Source of the DNA: Candidatus Omnitrophota bacterium
Lineage (GTDB): Bacteria; Omnitrophota; Gorgyraeia; Tantalellales; Tantalellaceae
Length of the DNA stretch: 35,604 nucleotides
Direction of reading: 5' to 3'
NCBI GenBank assembly: GCA_007135805.1
Contig: SLID01000095.1
Coordinates: 1 to 35,604, forward strand
The translations under genes were made by a program, and so were the position numbers. Positions 27,285 to 35,604 of the stretch are shown here, piece by piece. The notes beneath the pieces were generated by a model. It made no database searches. It was not told where the DNA came from and saw only the letters and a list, made by a program, of their open reading frames with translations. The first letter of the stretch is position 1. Every line of letters begins with the position of its first letter.

Positions 27285-29432
27285 ATGACGCCTCTAATAA
27301 GCGCGCTCATGGAAAAGGGCTTAATAACAAAGGAACAGATCGATGACGCCAGGGACAAACAGATCGGGGCGAAAGTCCCCATCCATGAACTTTTGGTGGA
27401 TATGGGTTTTATAAAAGATGAAGATCTTATACGCGTTTCATCGGAAGTATTTGGGATGCCCGTTACGGAGATAGATCCCGAAAAAGTAGAGGAGGAGGCC
27501 ATAAAACTTCTCCCTTATGATAAGGCCAGGAGGTACGGAGTGTTACCACTTCGCGTGGAGGACGGCAAACTGGTAGTGGCCACCAGTGACCCCCAGGATA
27601 TAGTGGCCCTTGACGATATAGGAATAATAGCCGCGTGTCCGGTAAAGCCCGTTCTCACCAGAAAAAAGGACATAGCGAAAGCCACCGAAGAAATGTACCG
27701 GTCTAGTGAGGCCGTTTATGATCTTTTGAAGAACATAGTGTCTGACTCAAAGGTAGAAGTCATCAGCGCCAGGGCTAAAGGAAAAGCGTGTACCGATGTC
27801 AGCGGGCTAGATGTTGAAAATTCACCCGTCGTGCAACTGGTGAACCTTATTTTCGCCGACGCCCTCCGCTCACGGGCGAGCGACATACATTTAGAACCAC
27901 AGGAAAGATCTACGGAAGTGAGGTACAGGATAGACGGCGATCTCAAGACCGTCATGAAAGTCCCAGTCAAGATGCATGACAATATCGTCGCGCGTATAAA
28001 GATACTTTCCGAGCTCGATATAGCCGAAAAACGCAAAACCCAGGATGGGCGGGCCGCGGTATCTGTAGACGGCAGGCCTTTCGACGTCAGAATTTCAATT
28101 ATACCCACTTTTCACGGCGAAACTGTCGTTATGCGTCTTCTGGACAAGGAGAGCGCCATCAAAGATCTGGAGAGCCTCGGGTTCGGTAAAGACGAGCACG
28201 GCGTTTTTATGAGAGAGATAAGAAGGCCGCAGGGAATGGTACTGGTTACCGGGCCTACCGGTTCGGGAAAGACATCAACGCTTTACGCGGCGCTTAACTC
28301 GATAAACGACGAGGTAAAAAACATCATAACCATCGAGGACCCGATCGAATATCTTATACAAGGCGTAAGCCAGATACAGGTGGACCCCATAAAGGACGTT
28401 ACTTTCGCGAGCGGCCTCCGGAGCATATTGAGACAGGACCCGAACGTTGTCCTGGTGGGCGAAATAAGGGATAAAGAAACGGCGCAAATAGCTTTTCAGG
28501 CCGCACAAACGGGTCATCTTGTTTTTTCGACTCTGCATACCAATAATGCCGTCAGCACCGTCACCAGACTTAAGGATATAGGCCTTGAGCCGTATATCAT
28601 ATCTTCCTCGGTCAACCTCATAGTGGCCCAACGTCTCGTCAGGACCATATGCTCATATTGCAAAGAGGAATATTCGCCAGCTCCAGAGGTGCTTGCCAGA
28701 TTCTCCGAGTATATCAAAAGCGCGGATATAAAAAAGTTTTACCGGGGAAAAGGGTGCGAAAAATGTGGTTATTCAGGTTTCCGGGGAAGGACAGCTCTTA
28801 TTGAGATGATGCCGTTCACCGAGAGGATAAAAGCTCTGGTATCAGAAGGGGCCCGTGAAGACGAGATTTGCAAAGCGGCCCGCGAGGGCGGACTTAAAAC
28901 AATAGCCGAGGCCGGGGTTTTTACTGTAGCCGATGGAAAGACCACTTTTGAAGAGGTGGAGAAGGTAGCGGATATCGCGCAGGAAGTGGACAGCCTTGGC
29001 ATACAGGCCGGAGTGCCCGGCCCCGAGGAGATATCCTCCGCGGCAAAGAGAGAAAGACCGCTTGTTCTGATAGCTGACGACGAAGCCGATATAAGGCTTA
29101 TGCTTAAGAAAAGGCTTACGGACGCGGGGTACGATGTTATACAGGCCGTGAACGGCAGAGAGGAAGTTGAGATGGCCGCGAGGGAAAATCCTGACATTAT
29201 TATAACCGATATTATGATGCCGGAAATGGACGGGGTAGAGGCCACTAAAACCCTGCGCTCAAGCCTTAGAACAGCGGCCATACCAATAGTGATGCTTACG
29301 GCCAGGCAGGAAAAAGAGAGCGAGCTCGAAGGCATAGAAGCGGGAGCCGACGATTATATAACAAAGCCTTTCGACAAAGATAAGCTTCTGGCCAGGGTAA
29401 AAATGCTTATTAAACGCCGGGAAAGGCAATAA
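27285..29432 (+). CDS. GspE/PilB-family type II secretion/type IV pilus ATPase with C-terminal REC domain
   Basis: N-terminal MshE-like repeat; Walker A GPTGSGKT; LRSILRQDPNVVLVGEIRD; CSYC..CEKC; C-terminal VLIADDEADIRLM..DIIITDIMMPEMDG..YITKPFD (about 29050-29430). Confidence 0.95.
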   Translation: MTPLISALMEKGLITKEQIDDARDKQIGAKVPIHELLVDMGFIKDEDLIRVSSEVFGMPVTEIDPEKVEEEAIKLLPYDKARRYGVLPLRVEDGKLVVATSDPQDIVALDDIGIIAACPVKPVLTRKKDIAKATEEMYRSSEAVYDLLKNIVSDSKVEVISARAKGKACTDVSGLDVENSPVVQLVNLIFADALRSRASDIHLEPQERSTEVRYRIDGDLKTVMKVPVKMHDNIVARIKILSELDIAEKRKTQDGRAAVSVDGRPFDVRISIIPTFHGETVVMRLLDKESAIKDLESLGFGKDEHGVFMREIRRPQGMVLVTGPTGSGKTSTLYAALNSINDEVKNIITIEDPIEYLIQGVSQIQVDPIKDVTFASGLRSILRQDPNVVLVGEIRDKETAQIAFQAAQTGHLVFSTLHTNNAVSTVTRLKDIGLEPYIISSSVNLIVAQRLVRTICSYCKEEYSPAPEVLARFSEYIKSADIKKFYRGKGCEKCGYSGFRGRTALIEMMPFTERIKALVSEGAREDEICKAAREGGLKTIAEAGVFTVADGKTTFEEVEKVADIAQEVDSLGIQAGVPGPEEISSAAKRERPLVLIADDEADIRLMLKKRLTDAGYDVIQAVNGREEVEMAARENPDIIITDIMMPEMDGVEATKTLRSSLRTAAIPIVMLTARQEKESELEGIEAGADDYITKPFDKDKLLARVKMLIKRRERQ

Positions 29433-29486
29433 CGAAAAAAAGTCAAGCCCGTTATGCAACTTTTGTTCTCGGGCCGGGAGGGTAAT

Positions 29487-29858
29487 ATGTCCAAGAAAAT
29501 ACTTATAGTCGACGATGAACCGGATGTGCTGAAGATGACTGAGTTCAGGGTTAAGAAAGCCGGATACCTGACGGTTACGGCTATGGACGGAGGGGAAGCG
29601 GTCGATAAAGCGGCAAGCGAGAGGCCCGATCTGATACTTCTCGATTATAGACTTCCCGTTCTGGACGGAGGGCAAGTTTATGTGAGGATAAAGGGAGACG
29701 AGGCATTGAGGCATATCCCTGTCATCATGTTAACGGCCAGCCGGGGCAACGAAGATCTGGTAGCCGTGATGAGCGACATAGGTGTTGAGCATAGCATTCT
29801 AAAACCTTACGACCCGGAGGAACTGCTGGCAAAGATAAGGCAGCTGGTAGGTGAGTAG
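29487..29858 (+). CDS. Single-domain response regulator (REC)
   Basis: KILIVDDEPDVLKM, DLILLDYRLPVLDGG, MLTAS, LKPYDPEEL; RBS GGGAGGG. Confidence 0.95.
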   Translation: MSKKILIVDDEPDVLKMTEFRVKKAGYLTVTAMDGGEAVDKAASERPDLILLDYRLPVLDGGQVYVRIKGDEALRHIPVIMLTASRGNEDLVAVMSDIGVEHSILKPYDPEELLAKIRQLVGE

Positions 29859-29919
29859 GCCGCGACGGTGGCTTTTTGGCCGGAAACGTTTCATTTATTT
29901 GAACTATCGGGGGAGAAAT

Positions 29920-30921
29920 ATGACCGACGGGAAATGGGGATATAGGAGTGTGATCTTTTCGCTGGCGGCCGTACTTATTTTTACCGCGGGGTGCGGGAAG
30001 GCACAAAAAGAGAGAGAGATTACGCCTTTTACTATAGCATTCCAGGAATGGGTGGGTTACAGCCTTTTTTACCTGGCGAAAGATAAAGGGTTTTTTGAGG
30101 AGGAAGGAATACAGCTTATTGTTATCGATGAGGAGCTAGACTCCGCCCGTCGCGATGCGTTTTTGTCGGGTATGCTCGATGCCGAGGCCGCCACTATGGA
30201 CCTCCTTATCTCAAAAAGAGCTCAAGGCACTCCGATAGTGGGTGTTATGCAGATAGATCTTTCTGTCGGTAGCGATGGGGTTATAGCGTCGGAGAACATA
30301 AGACGCATAGAGGACCTTGCTGGCAAGAGGGTTATCCTCACCAGGAAAGACGTAGGCGAGACCTTTCTTTCATATGTTCTGGATGAAAAAGGCATGACCT
30401 TGGACGATGTTATTATTGTGCCCCTGGGGCCATCGAAAATAGCCGGGGCTTTTATGGAAGGTAAAGGCGATGCCGCCGTAACGTGGGAGCCGGAACTGTC
30501 AAGGGCCCTCCAAAGGCCGGGCTCACATGTTCTTGTGACCACGAAAGAAAAACCGGGAATAATAGTGGATATGCTGAATGTCCGGCAGGATATAGTCCGC
30601 AGGGACCCGGCTCTCATAAAAAAGATCATTAGGGCATGGTTCAGGGCGCTCGCAGAGTATGAGCGCGACCCGGAATCGGCCGCCCGTATACTGGCGCCGT
30701 ATTACGGGTTAACCCCGGAAGAATTCCAGAGGCAGGCCAGCGGCCTGCAGTGGCCGGGATATAAAGAACAGGCCGATCTATTCAAAAAAGGCGAAATGGC
30801 TCAAATTTTTAATAGGATAGCGAAGTTAAAGCTTGAAAACAGAAGCATTGACGCGGAGGTTGTGGCCGAAGATGCCCTGAACGGTAACATTCTTTTGGAG
30901 GTCTATGAAGATAGCAAATAA
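29920..30921 (+). CDS. ABC-type substrate-binding lipoprotein, NMT1/SsuA-like
   Basis: Lipobox TAGC; FQEWVGYSLFYLAKDKGFFEEEGIQ; EDLAGKRV..; ..GKGDAAVTWEPEL. Confidence 0.88.
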   Translation: MTDGKWGYRSVIFSLAAVLIFTAGCGKAQKEREITPFTIAFQEWVGYSLFYLAKDKGFFEEEGIQLIVIDEELDSARRDAFLSGMLDAEAATMDLLISKRAQGTPIVGVMQIDLSVGSDGVIASENIRRIEDLAGKRVILTRKDVGETFLSYVLDEKGMTLDDVIIVPLGPSKIAGAFMEGKGDAAVTWEPELSRALQRPGSHVLVTTKEKPGIIVDMLNVRQDIVRRDPALIKKIIRAWFRALAEYERDPESAARILAPYYGLTPEEFQRQASGLQWPGYKEQADLFKKGEMAQIFNRIAKLKLENRSIDAEVVAEDALNGNILLEVYEDSK

Positions 30922-33892
30922 GATAAGCCTTTCTTTTTTGATAACTTCCATCATCCTTACGTTTTTAGCCGCTCCTTACCTTTATTTTTTCAGCAAGCAA
31001 GCTTTTGAAAAAAGTGTTTATATGCGCCTTTTGGCGGCCGCCGAATCCAGGGCGGATCATATAGAGACTTTCCTGGATAACAAGAAAAGTGAGATCCAGC
31101 TCATCGCACAGTCTGAAAGAATGAAAAAGGCGCTGGAAAACAATGTTAACGGCGCGTCGTTTTCCGGTGCGGTTCTCGAGGATCTCGATCGCCAGCTCGT
31201 CAAGTTCTCGGATTCGGATAAGGACATCTATGAGATATTCGTTATGGACAGGCGAGGCAAAATAATCGCTTCAAGCATCCCTGAAAACTTAGGGCTCGAC
31301 AAGTCAGCGGACGCTTATTTTTTGGGAGGGCAGCAAGGGCCCTACATTAAGGACGCGTATTATTCCTCAGTAACCGGAAGGCCCTCAATGGCTGCGGCAG
31401 CTCCGGTTTTTTCGAACGTTACAGGAAAGTTGATCGGGGTTGTGAGTTCGCGCATAGAGCTGGATAGCCTGTATGCGATAACGCGTAAAAGCACAGGCCT
31501 GGGTAAAACCGGTGAAATTTTTATAATAAATAAATATGGCTATATGATAACTCCGTCAAGGACGCTAAAAGATACATTCCTGAAGCAAAGGATCACCCTT
31601 TCTGGTGAAAGGTCTGCCGTTCTGGAAGAAGGAGAAGCGGGAGACAACAGTGTAGTTTACACGGATATCGATTACAGGGGAATTCGGGTTTTGGGTGTCA
31701 AGGTCGATATCCCTCTCATGGGGTGGATACTTTTAGCGGAGATCGACCGCGACGAGATATTGTTACCTCTTCGCAGAATACAGATGGTCCTATTATCAAT
31801 AATACTGTTCGTTCCTCTTTTTGGTTGGCTTGCGGGTAAAGTTGTAGGACGTACCTTTACAGCCCCCATACAACGGCTTGTTAAACATTCCAAAATTGTA
31901 GGCGAAGGGCATTTTGATCATAAGGTGGAGATGCTGTCTAAGGACGAAATAGGAGAGCTTTCAACAGCGTTTGACAAGATGACGGAGTCTCTCAAAAATA
32001 CCACTACTTCCATATCCGCTCTTAATAAGGAAATAGAGAAAAGGAAAGCATCGGAAAAGCGGGCTAAATTGACCGCCAAAGAATGGCAGGACACATTCGA
32101 TTCGATAACCGACCTTATTTCCATACAGGATAAGGATTTCAGGATACTCAAGGTAAATAAGGCCTATGCGGACGCTTTCGGCATGAAGCCCGAAAAGATC
32201 GAGGGGAAGATCTGCCATGAACTCGTCCATGGCACTAAAGAGCCGTGGCCTACGTGCCCGACAAAAGAGGTATTGATCTCAAAAAAAGCGGCAAGGGCCG
32301 AGTTTTTCGAGCCGAAGATGGGGGCGTACCTTGAGGTCCTCACGACACCCATACTGGACGAAAACGGCCTCTTGACGGGCATAGTCCACGTTGTTAAAGA
32401 TATCTCAACGCGCAAAAAGACGGAAGCGGCTATTGTCGAGAGCGAGACCAAGCATAAGGCGCTTTACGAAAAGTCCAAGGACGCGATAATGATACTTACG
32501 CCCGAAAAAGGTTTTACGGGCGGAAACTCCGCTACTCTATCGCTTTTTGGATTCACGGACGAGTCCCAGTTCGTGAGGAAAAGCCCTGGTGACCTATCGC
32601 CTGAAAAACAGCCTGACGGAAGTTTGTCCTCTGAAAAAGCGAGGAAGATGATGGAGATAGCCATGAAGGAAGGGTCTAATTTCTTCGAATGGACACATAA
32701 AAAGATCACCGGGGAAGAGTTTCCGGCCACAGTTCTTTTGACGAAGATGGACATCGGCGGCGAAGCTTGTCTTCAGGCTACGGTAAGGGATATATCCGGG
32801 GAGAAGAAGGCGGAAGAAGCTATCATGGAATCCGCGCGCATAAAAAGCGATTTTACATCGATGGTCTCGCACGAACTCAGAACTCCGCTTACGGCTATAA
32901 AGGAAGGTATAGGGATAGTTCTTGACGGTGCGGCGGGAGAGTTGAACGACGAGCAGAAGGATTTTCTGGCGACATCTAAAAGAAACGTGGACCGGCTTAC
33001 GAGGCTTATAAACGACGTATTGGACTTCACGAAACTTGAGGCCGGTAGAATGGTGATAAGAAGAGAGAAAAACAGCATTAAGGACGTTATTGAGGATGTG
33101 GCAAAGCTTCAGAGAACCCGGGCCGAAGAAAAGGGAATATACCTGAAAACGGAAGTGAGTGACGGGACCCCGCAGATACAGTTCGATATAGACCGCATAA
33201 CGCAAGTGGTTACTAACCTCGCAAGTAACGCTATAAAATTCACCGAAAAGGGAGGCGTTACCATATCAGCCGGCGTAGCCGGAGATACCGTCCGAGTTTC
33301 CGTAGAGGACACTGGCGCGGGTATCAAAGAGCAAGATATTGATAAACTGTTCCAGGAATTCCGACAGCTTGAGGATAAGAACGCGCGCAAGACTGGCGGT
33401 ACCGGGCTGGGGCTTGCCATATCGAAAAAGATCGTCGAGCAGCATGCCGGAGCCATCTGGGCGGAATCCGAATTCGGGAAAGGCGCCAGGTTCATCTTCA
33501 CGCTGCCGCTAGTTACAATGAAAAAGATACTCGCCATCGACGACGAGACCGGGGCGCTGGAACTATATAAAAAGATTTTGTCGAAAAACGATTATAAAGT
33601 CACCACAGCCGCCACGGGAATGGAGGGTATAGAGAAAGCAAAAAAAGAAAAACCGGACCTTATTATCCTTGATATGAAACTCCCGGATATCAATGGTTAT
33701 GAAGTGCTTGGCCGGCTCATGTCGGAGATGGATATGGGCGCTGTGTCCGTTTTAGCGGTTTCGGGGTTCGCGGAAGAACTCGATAAATTTACCGATAGGG
33801 GTGTGGGAAGAAAAGTACCGTGCCTATCAAAACCTTTCGACACAGAGGTGTTCATGAGTACGGTGGAGGGGCTGTTGGGAAAATCGGGGTGA
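30905..33892 (+). CDS. Hybrid sensor histidine kinase: extracytoplasmic sensor (Cache-like), HAMP, PAS x2, HisKA, HATPase, REC
   Basis: Two TM segments flanking sensor; SHELRTPLTAIKEG H-box, NLASNAIKFTEKGG N-box, DTGAGI, GTGLGLAISKKI; C-terminal REC ILAIDDETGA..LIILDMKLPDING..LSKPFD. Confidence 0.95.
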   Translation: MKIANKISLSFLITSIILTFLAAPYLYFFSKQAFEKSVYMRLLAAAESRADHIETFLDNKKSEIQLIAQSERMKKALENNVNGASFSGAVLEDLDRQLVKFSDSDKDIYEIFVMDRRGKIIASSIPENLGLDKSADAYFLGGQQGPYIKDAYYSSVTGRPSMAAAAPVFSNVTGKLIGVVSSRIELDSLYAITRKSTGLGKTGEIFIINKYGYMITPSRTLKDTFLKQRITLSGERSAVLEEGEAGDNSVVYTDIDYRGIRVLGVKVDIPLMGWILLAEIDRDEILLPLRRIQMVLLSIILFVPLFGWLAGKVVGRTFTAPIQRLVKHSKIVGEGHFDHKVEMLSKDEIGELSTAFDKMTESLKNTTTSISALNKEIEKRKASEKRAKLTAKEWQDTFDSITDLISIQDKDFRILKVNKAYADAFGMKPEKIEGKICHELVHGTKEPWPTCPTKEVLISKKAARAEFFEPKMGAYLEVLTTPILDENGLLTGIVHVVKDISTRKKTEAAIVESETKHKALYEKSKDAIMILTPEKGFTGGNSATLSLFGFTDESQFVRKSPGDLSPEKQPDGSLSSEKARKMMEIAMKEGSNFFEWTHKKITGEEFPATVLLTKMDIGGEACLQATVRDISGEKKAEEAIMESARIKSDFTSMVSHELRTPLTAIKEGIGIVLDGAAGELNDEQKDFLATSKRNVDRLTRLINDVLDFTKLEAGRMVIRREKNSIKDVIEDVAKLQRTRAEEKGIYLKTEVSDGTPQIQFDIDRITQVVTNLASNAIKFTEKGGVTISAGVAGDTVRVSVEDTGAGIKEQDIDKLFQEFRQLEDKNARKTGGTGLGLAISKKIVEQHAGAIWAESEFGKGARFIFTLPLVTMKKILAIDDETGALELYKKILSKNDYKVTTAATGMEGIEKAKKEKPDLIILDMKLPDINGYEVLGRLMSEMDMGAVSVLAVSGFAEELDKFTDRGVGRKVPCLSKPFDTEVFMSTVEGLLGKSG

Positions 33893-34318
33893 GACTATTG
33901 ATGGCAGAAGGAAGATGTTAAAAAAATAGGGACACCCATAAAGAGGCACCTGTCAAATAGAAATAAGTCTAGCCGCTATTTCCCCATTGCGGGCTCTTTC
34001 GAGGTTATCGCAAGGAGACCTCTGCGTCCCGGGTAAAGCGAGGGGTAGGTCGACGAAGCCATCTATAGAGATATTAATTCTTGCCAGCTTAAACACGAGG
34101 GAGTAGAATTAAGAAGTCTACAATGGCGTAGATTCACTATCTTTACAGGGGCGAAGAGTGGTAGAGGAAAAGATCAAACGTATTAATGGCAGCCGTGGCT
34201 CAGGTCAGAGGTTGCTTTTTTTTTGGTTGGTCATTTGGGTTAAAATGCTATGTGGTGAGCCCGCAATGAGCTTGGGAAGGTCCATTTTCTTGCAGTTCGG
34301 AGAAAAAAGGGGGGAGCT

Positions 34319-34504
34319 GTGCGAAAGATCCAGAAGGCGAGTTTTATTATATTTCCCTGGATATTCATCATAATTGGGATCATATGCCTCACGGCAGGCA
34401 TTGTAGCCGGAGACCGCACGCTGAAGATAATGGGCGGGGCATGGATCCCGATGGGAATACTTCTTTTTGTCGTCATAATGGTAGCGCTTAAAAAAGAAAA
34501 ATAG
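34319..34504 (+). CDS. Small two-TM membrane protein (61 aa)
   Basis: GTG start after AAAGGGGGGAG; MRKIQKASFIIFPWIFIIIGIICLTAGIVAGDRTLKIMGGAWIPMGILLFVVIMVALKKEK. Confidence 0.6.
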   Translation: MRKIQKASFIIFPWIFIIIGIICLTAGIVAGDRTLKIMGGAWIPMGILLFVVIMVALKKEK

Positions 34505-34616
34505 CCCGACTGCCGGGGCATGAATTCCAGGGCACTGTATCAGAAAGAGTTTTCAGTTATCAGTTATATCACGGTGTCATATTTTGTTTAATTTCGCTCG
34601 TCAGGAGGAAGTTTTT

Positions 34617-35604
34617 ATGTGTCAAAGATCTTCGCGAAGAGTTACCATGGCTCACGGCACATCGATCAAACTCGAAGAAACATCTAATGTGATGGAAGGT
34701 ACCGGTACTTCACCCGCGAAACCGTTGTTTGTGGTAAAAGAGAGCGAGGAAGAAGCGGCGAAGTGGGAAGCCAGGCAGATAATTGATCAGGTCAAAGTCA
34801 AACCGGATGCCATACTTGGGCTAAAGACAGGTGGTACCGCGATACCCGTGTACAAAGAAGTCATACGCCTTACTGAGCGGGAAAAAGTGGACTGGTCAAA
34901 AGTGGTCACTTTCAACCTGGATGAGTATATAGGCATATCGCCCAGCCACCCTCAGTCTTACCGGAAATTCATGGATATCAATCTTTTTAATTTCCTCTTG
35001 TCGTATGGCCTTAATATAAAGAACACTCACTTACCTGATGCCGAGGCATCAGATCCCGACCGGGAGATGGAAAGATATCTGCGGGCCATAGAAAATATGG
35101 GCGGGGTGGTAGACTTGTGGGTCTTGAGTATAGGGAGTGATGGACACTTCGGGTTTCTTGAGCCGGCTATCATGATGCGGAAAGAAAAAGCTGAACTTTT
35201 GGCTTCCTGTCTCAACCCCGCGGAACTCGAACTATCCTTAATGAACGAAATAAGGGATTTTAATGAGTTTATCATGCCTGAAAAGGATATGGGTTCAGCG
35301 GAAAATAACATGAGGAAGATACTTGAATTACAAAAGTATTACAGAAACAGACTTGGAAGCAGTGAAGATCTTGTCCGGTCCCGCATGGCCGCGGCCCGGG
35401 AATACGGGGTCCAAATATCTGAAAGAGCCGCGAAAGACCAGCTGGATATTTTGGGCAGGAGGATGCTGGAAGGATCCGAAGTCACTTTCTACGTTACTTG
35501 TTCCGAAAAAGAGATAGCGGGCCTTAAAGAGAAATTTACCTCAAACAAAGTTAATATACGCCCTGAAAAAGAGTATTTCGGTCTTCTTGGTAAAGTGGTC
35601 AGTC
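34617..35604 (+). CDS. NagB-like (glucosamine-6-phosphate deaminase/6-phosphogluconolactonase superfamily) protein, runs off the window end
   Basis: Read directly (absent from the ORF track because no stop lies in the window): RBS AGGAGGA, then LGLKTGGTAIPVYKEVI, VVTFNLDEYIGISPSHPQSYRKFMDINLF, LSIGSDGHFGFLEP. Confidence 0.85.
   Translation, partial: MCQRSSRRVTMAHGTSIKLEETSNVMEGTGTSPAKPLFVVKESEEEAAKWEARQIIDQVKVKPDAILGLKTGGTAIPVYKEVIRLTEREKVDWSKVVTFNLDEYIGISPSHPQSYRKFMDINLFNFLLSYGLNIKNTHLPDAEASDPDREMERYLRAIENMGGVVDLWVLSIGSDGHFGFLEPAIMMRKEKAELLASCLNPAELELSLMNEIRDFNEFIMPEKDMGSAENNMRKILELQKYYRNRLGSSEDLVRSRMAAAREYGVQISERAAKDQLDILGRRMLEGSEVTFYVTCSEKEIAGLKEKFTSNKVNIRPEKEYFGLLGKVVS

Noticed and set aside
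34158-34373. 71-aa ORF upstream of the small membrane protein
   Set aside because: Conflicts in frame with the better-supported 34319 ORF; no motifs
34547-34572. TTTTCAGTTATCAGTTAT short repeat
   Set aside because: Only two short copies; common low-complexity intergenic pattern
35323-35517. 64-aa ORF near the window end
   Set aside because: Out-of-frame inside the NagB-like ORF that is open to the window end

Overview
This is a 35.6 kb bacterial chromosomal segment, about 90% coding and mostly + strand. The style resembles an uncultivated Gram-negative lineage; no taxon is asserted. From left to right it contains: (1) an initiator tRNA-fMet followed by two ~200-bp tandem repeat units that each carry a degenerate copy of the tRNA plus its terminator; (2) a pur operon (purB-purM-purD-purE) running into LMW phosphatase, rpiB, glyA, dCMP deaminase and nrdR; (3) a convergent SurA/PpiD-type PPIase; (4) class II aldolase, a 63-aa orphan, archease and rtcB; (5) serS, an M50-like membrane protease, an RND pump and a TolC-like OMF; (6) an unusual iron module: DtxR-type regulator, FeoB G-domain and FeoB membrane domain as separate genes, an 8-Cys mini-protein, and a DtxR-like/FeoA fusion, with a candidate DtxR-type operator over the promoter; (7) a secreted cupin, CorA and a DUF900-like lipoprotein hydrolase; (8) a signalling operon: REC, PilB/GspE ATPase with a C-terminal REC, REC, NMT1-like solute-binding lipoprotein, and a hybrid histidine kinase; (9) a NagB-like protein truncated by the window end. 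The best candidates for something undescribed are the dismantled Feo module, the PilB-REC/SBP/hybrid-kinase operon and the tRNA-fMet tandem remnant array. No CRISPR, prophage or intact transposase was seen.
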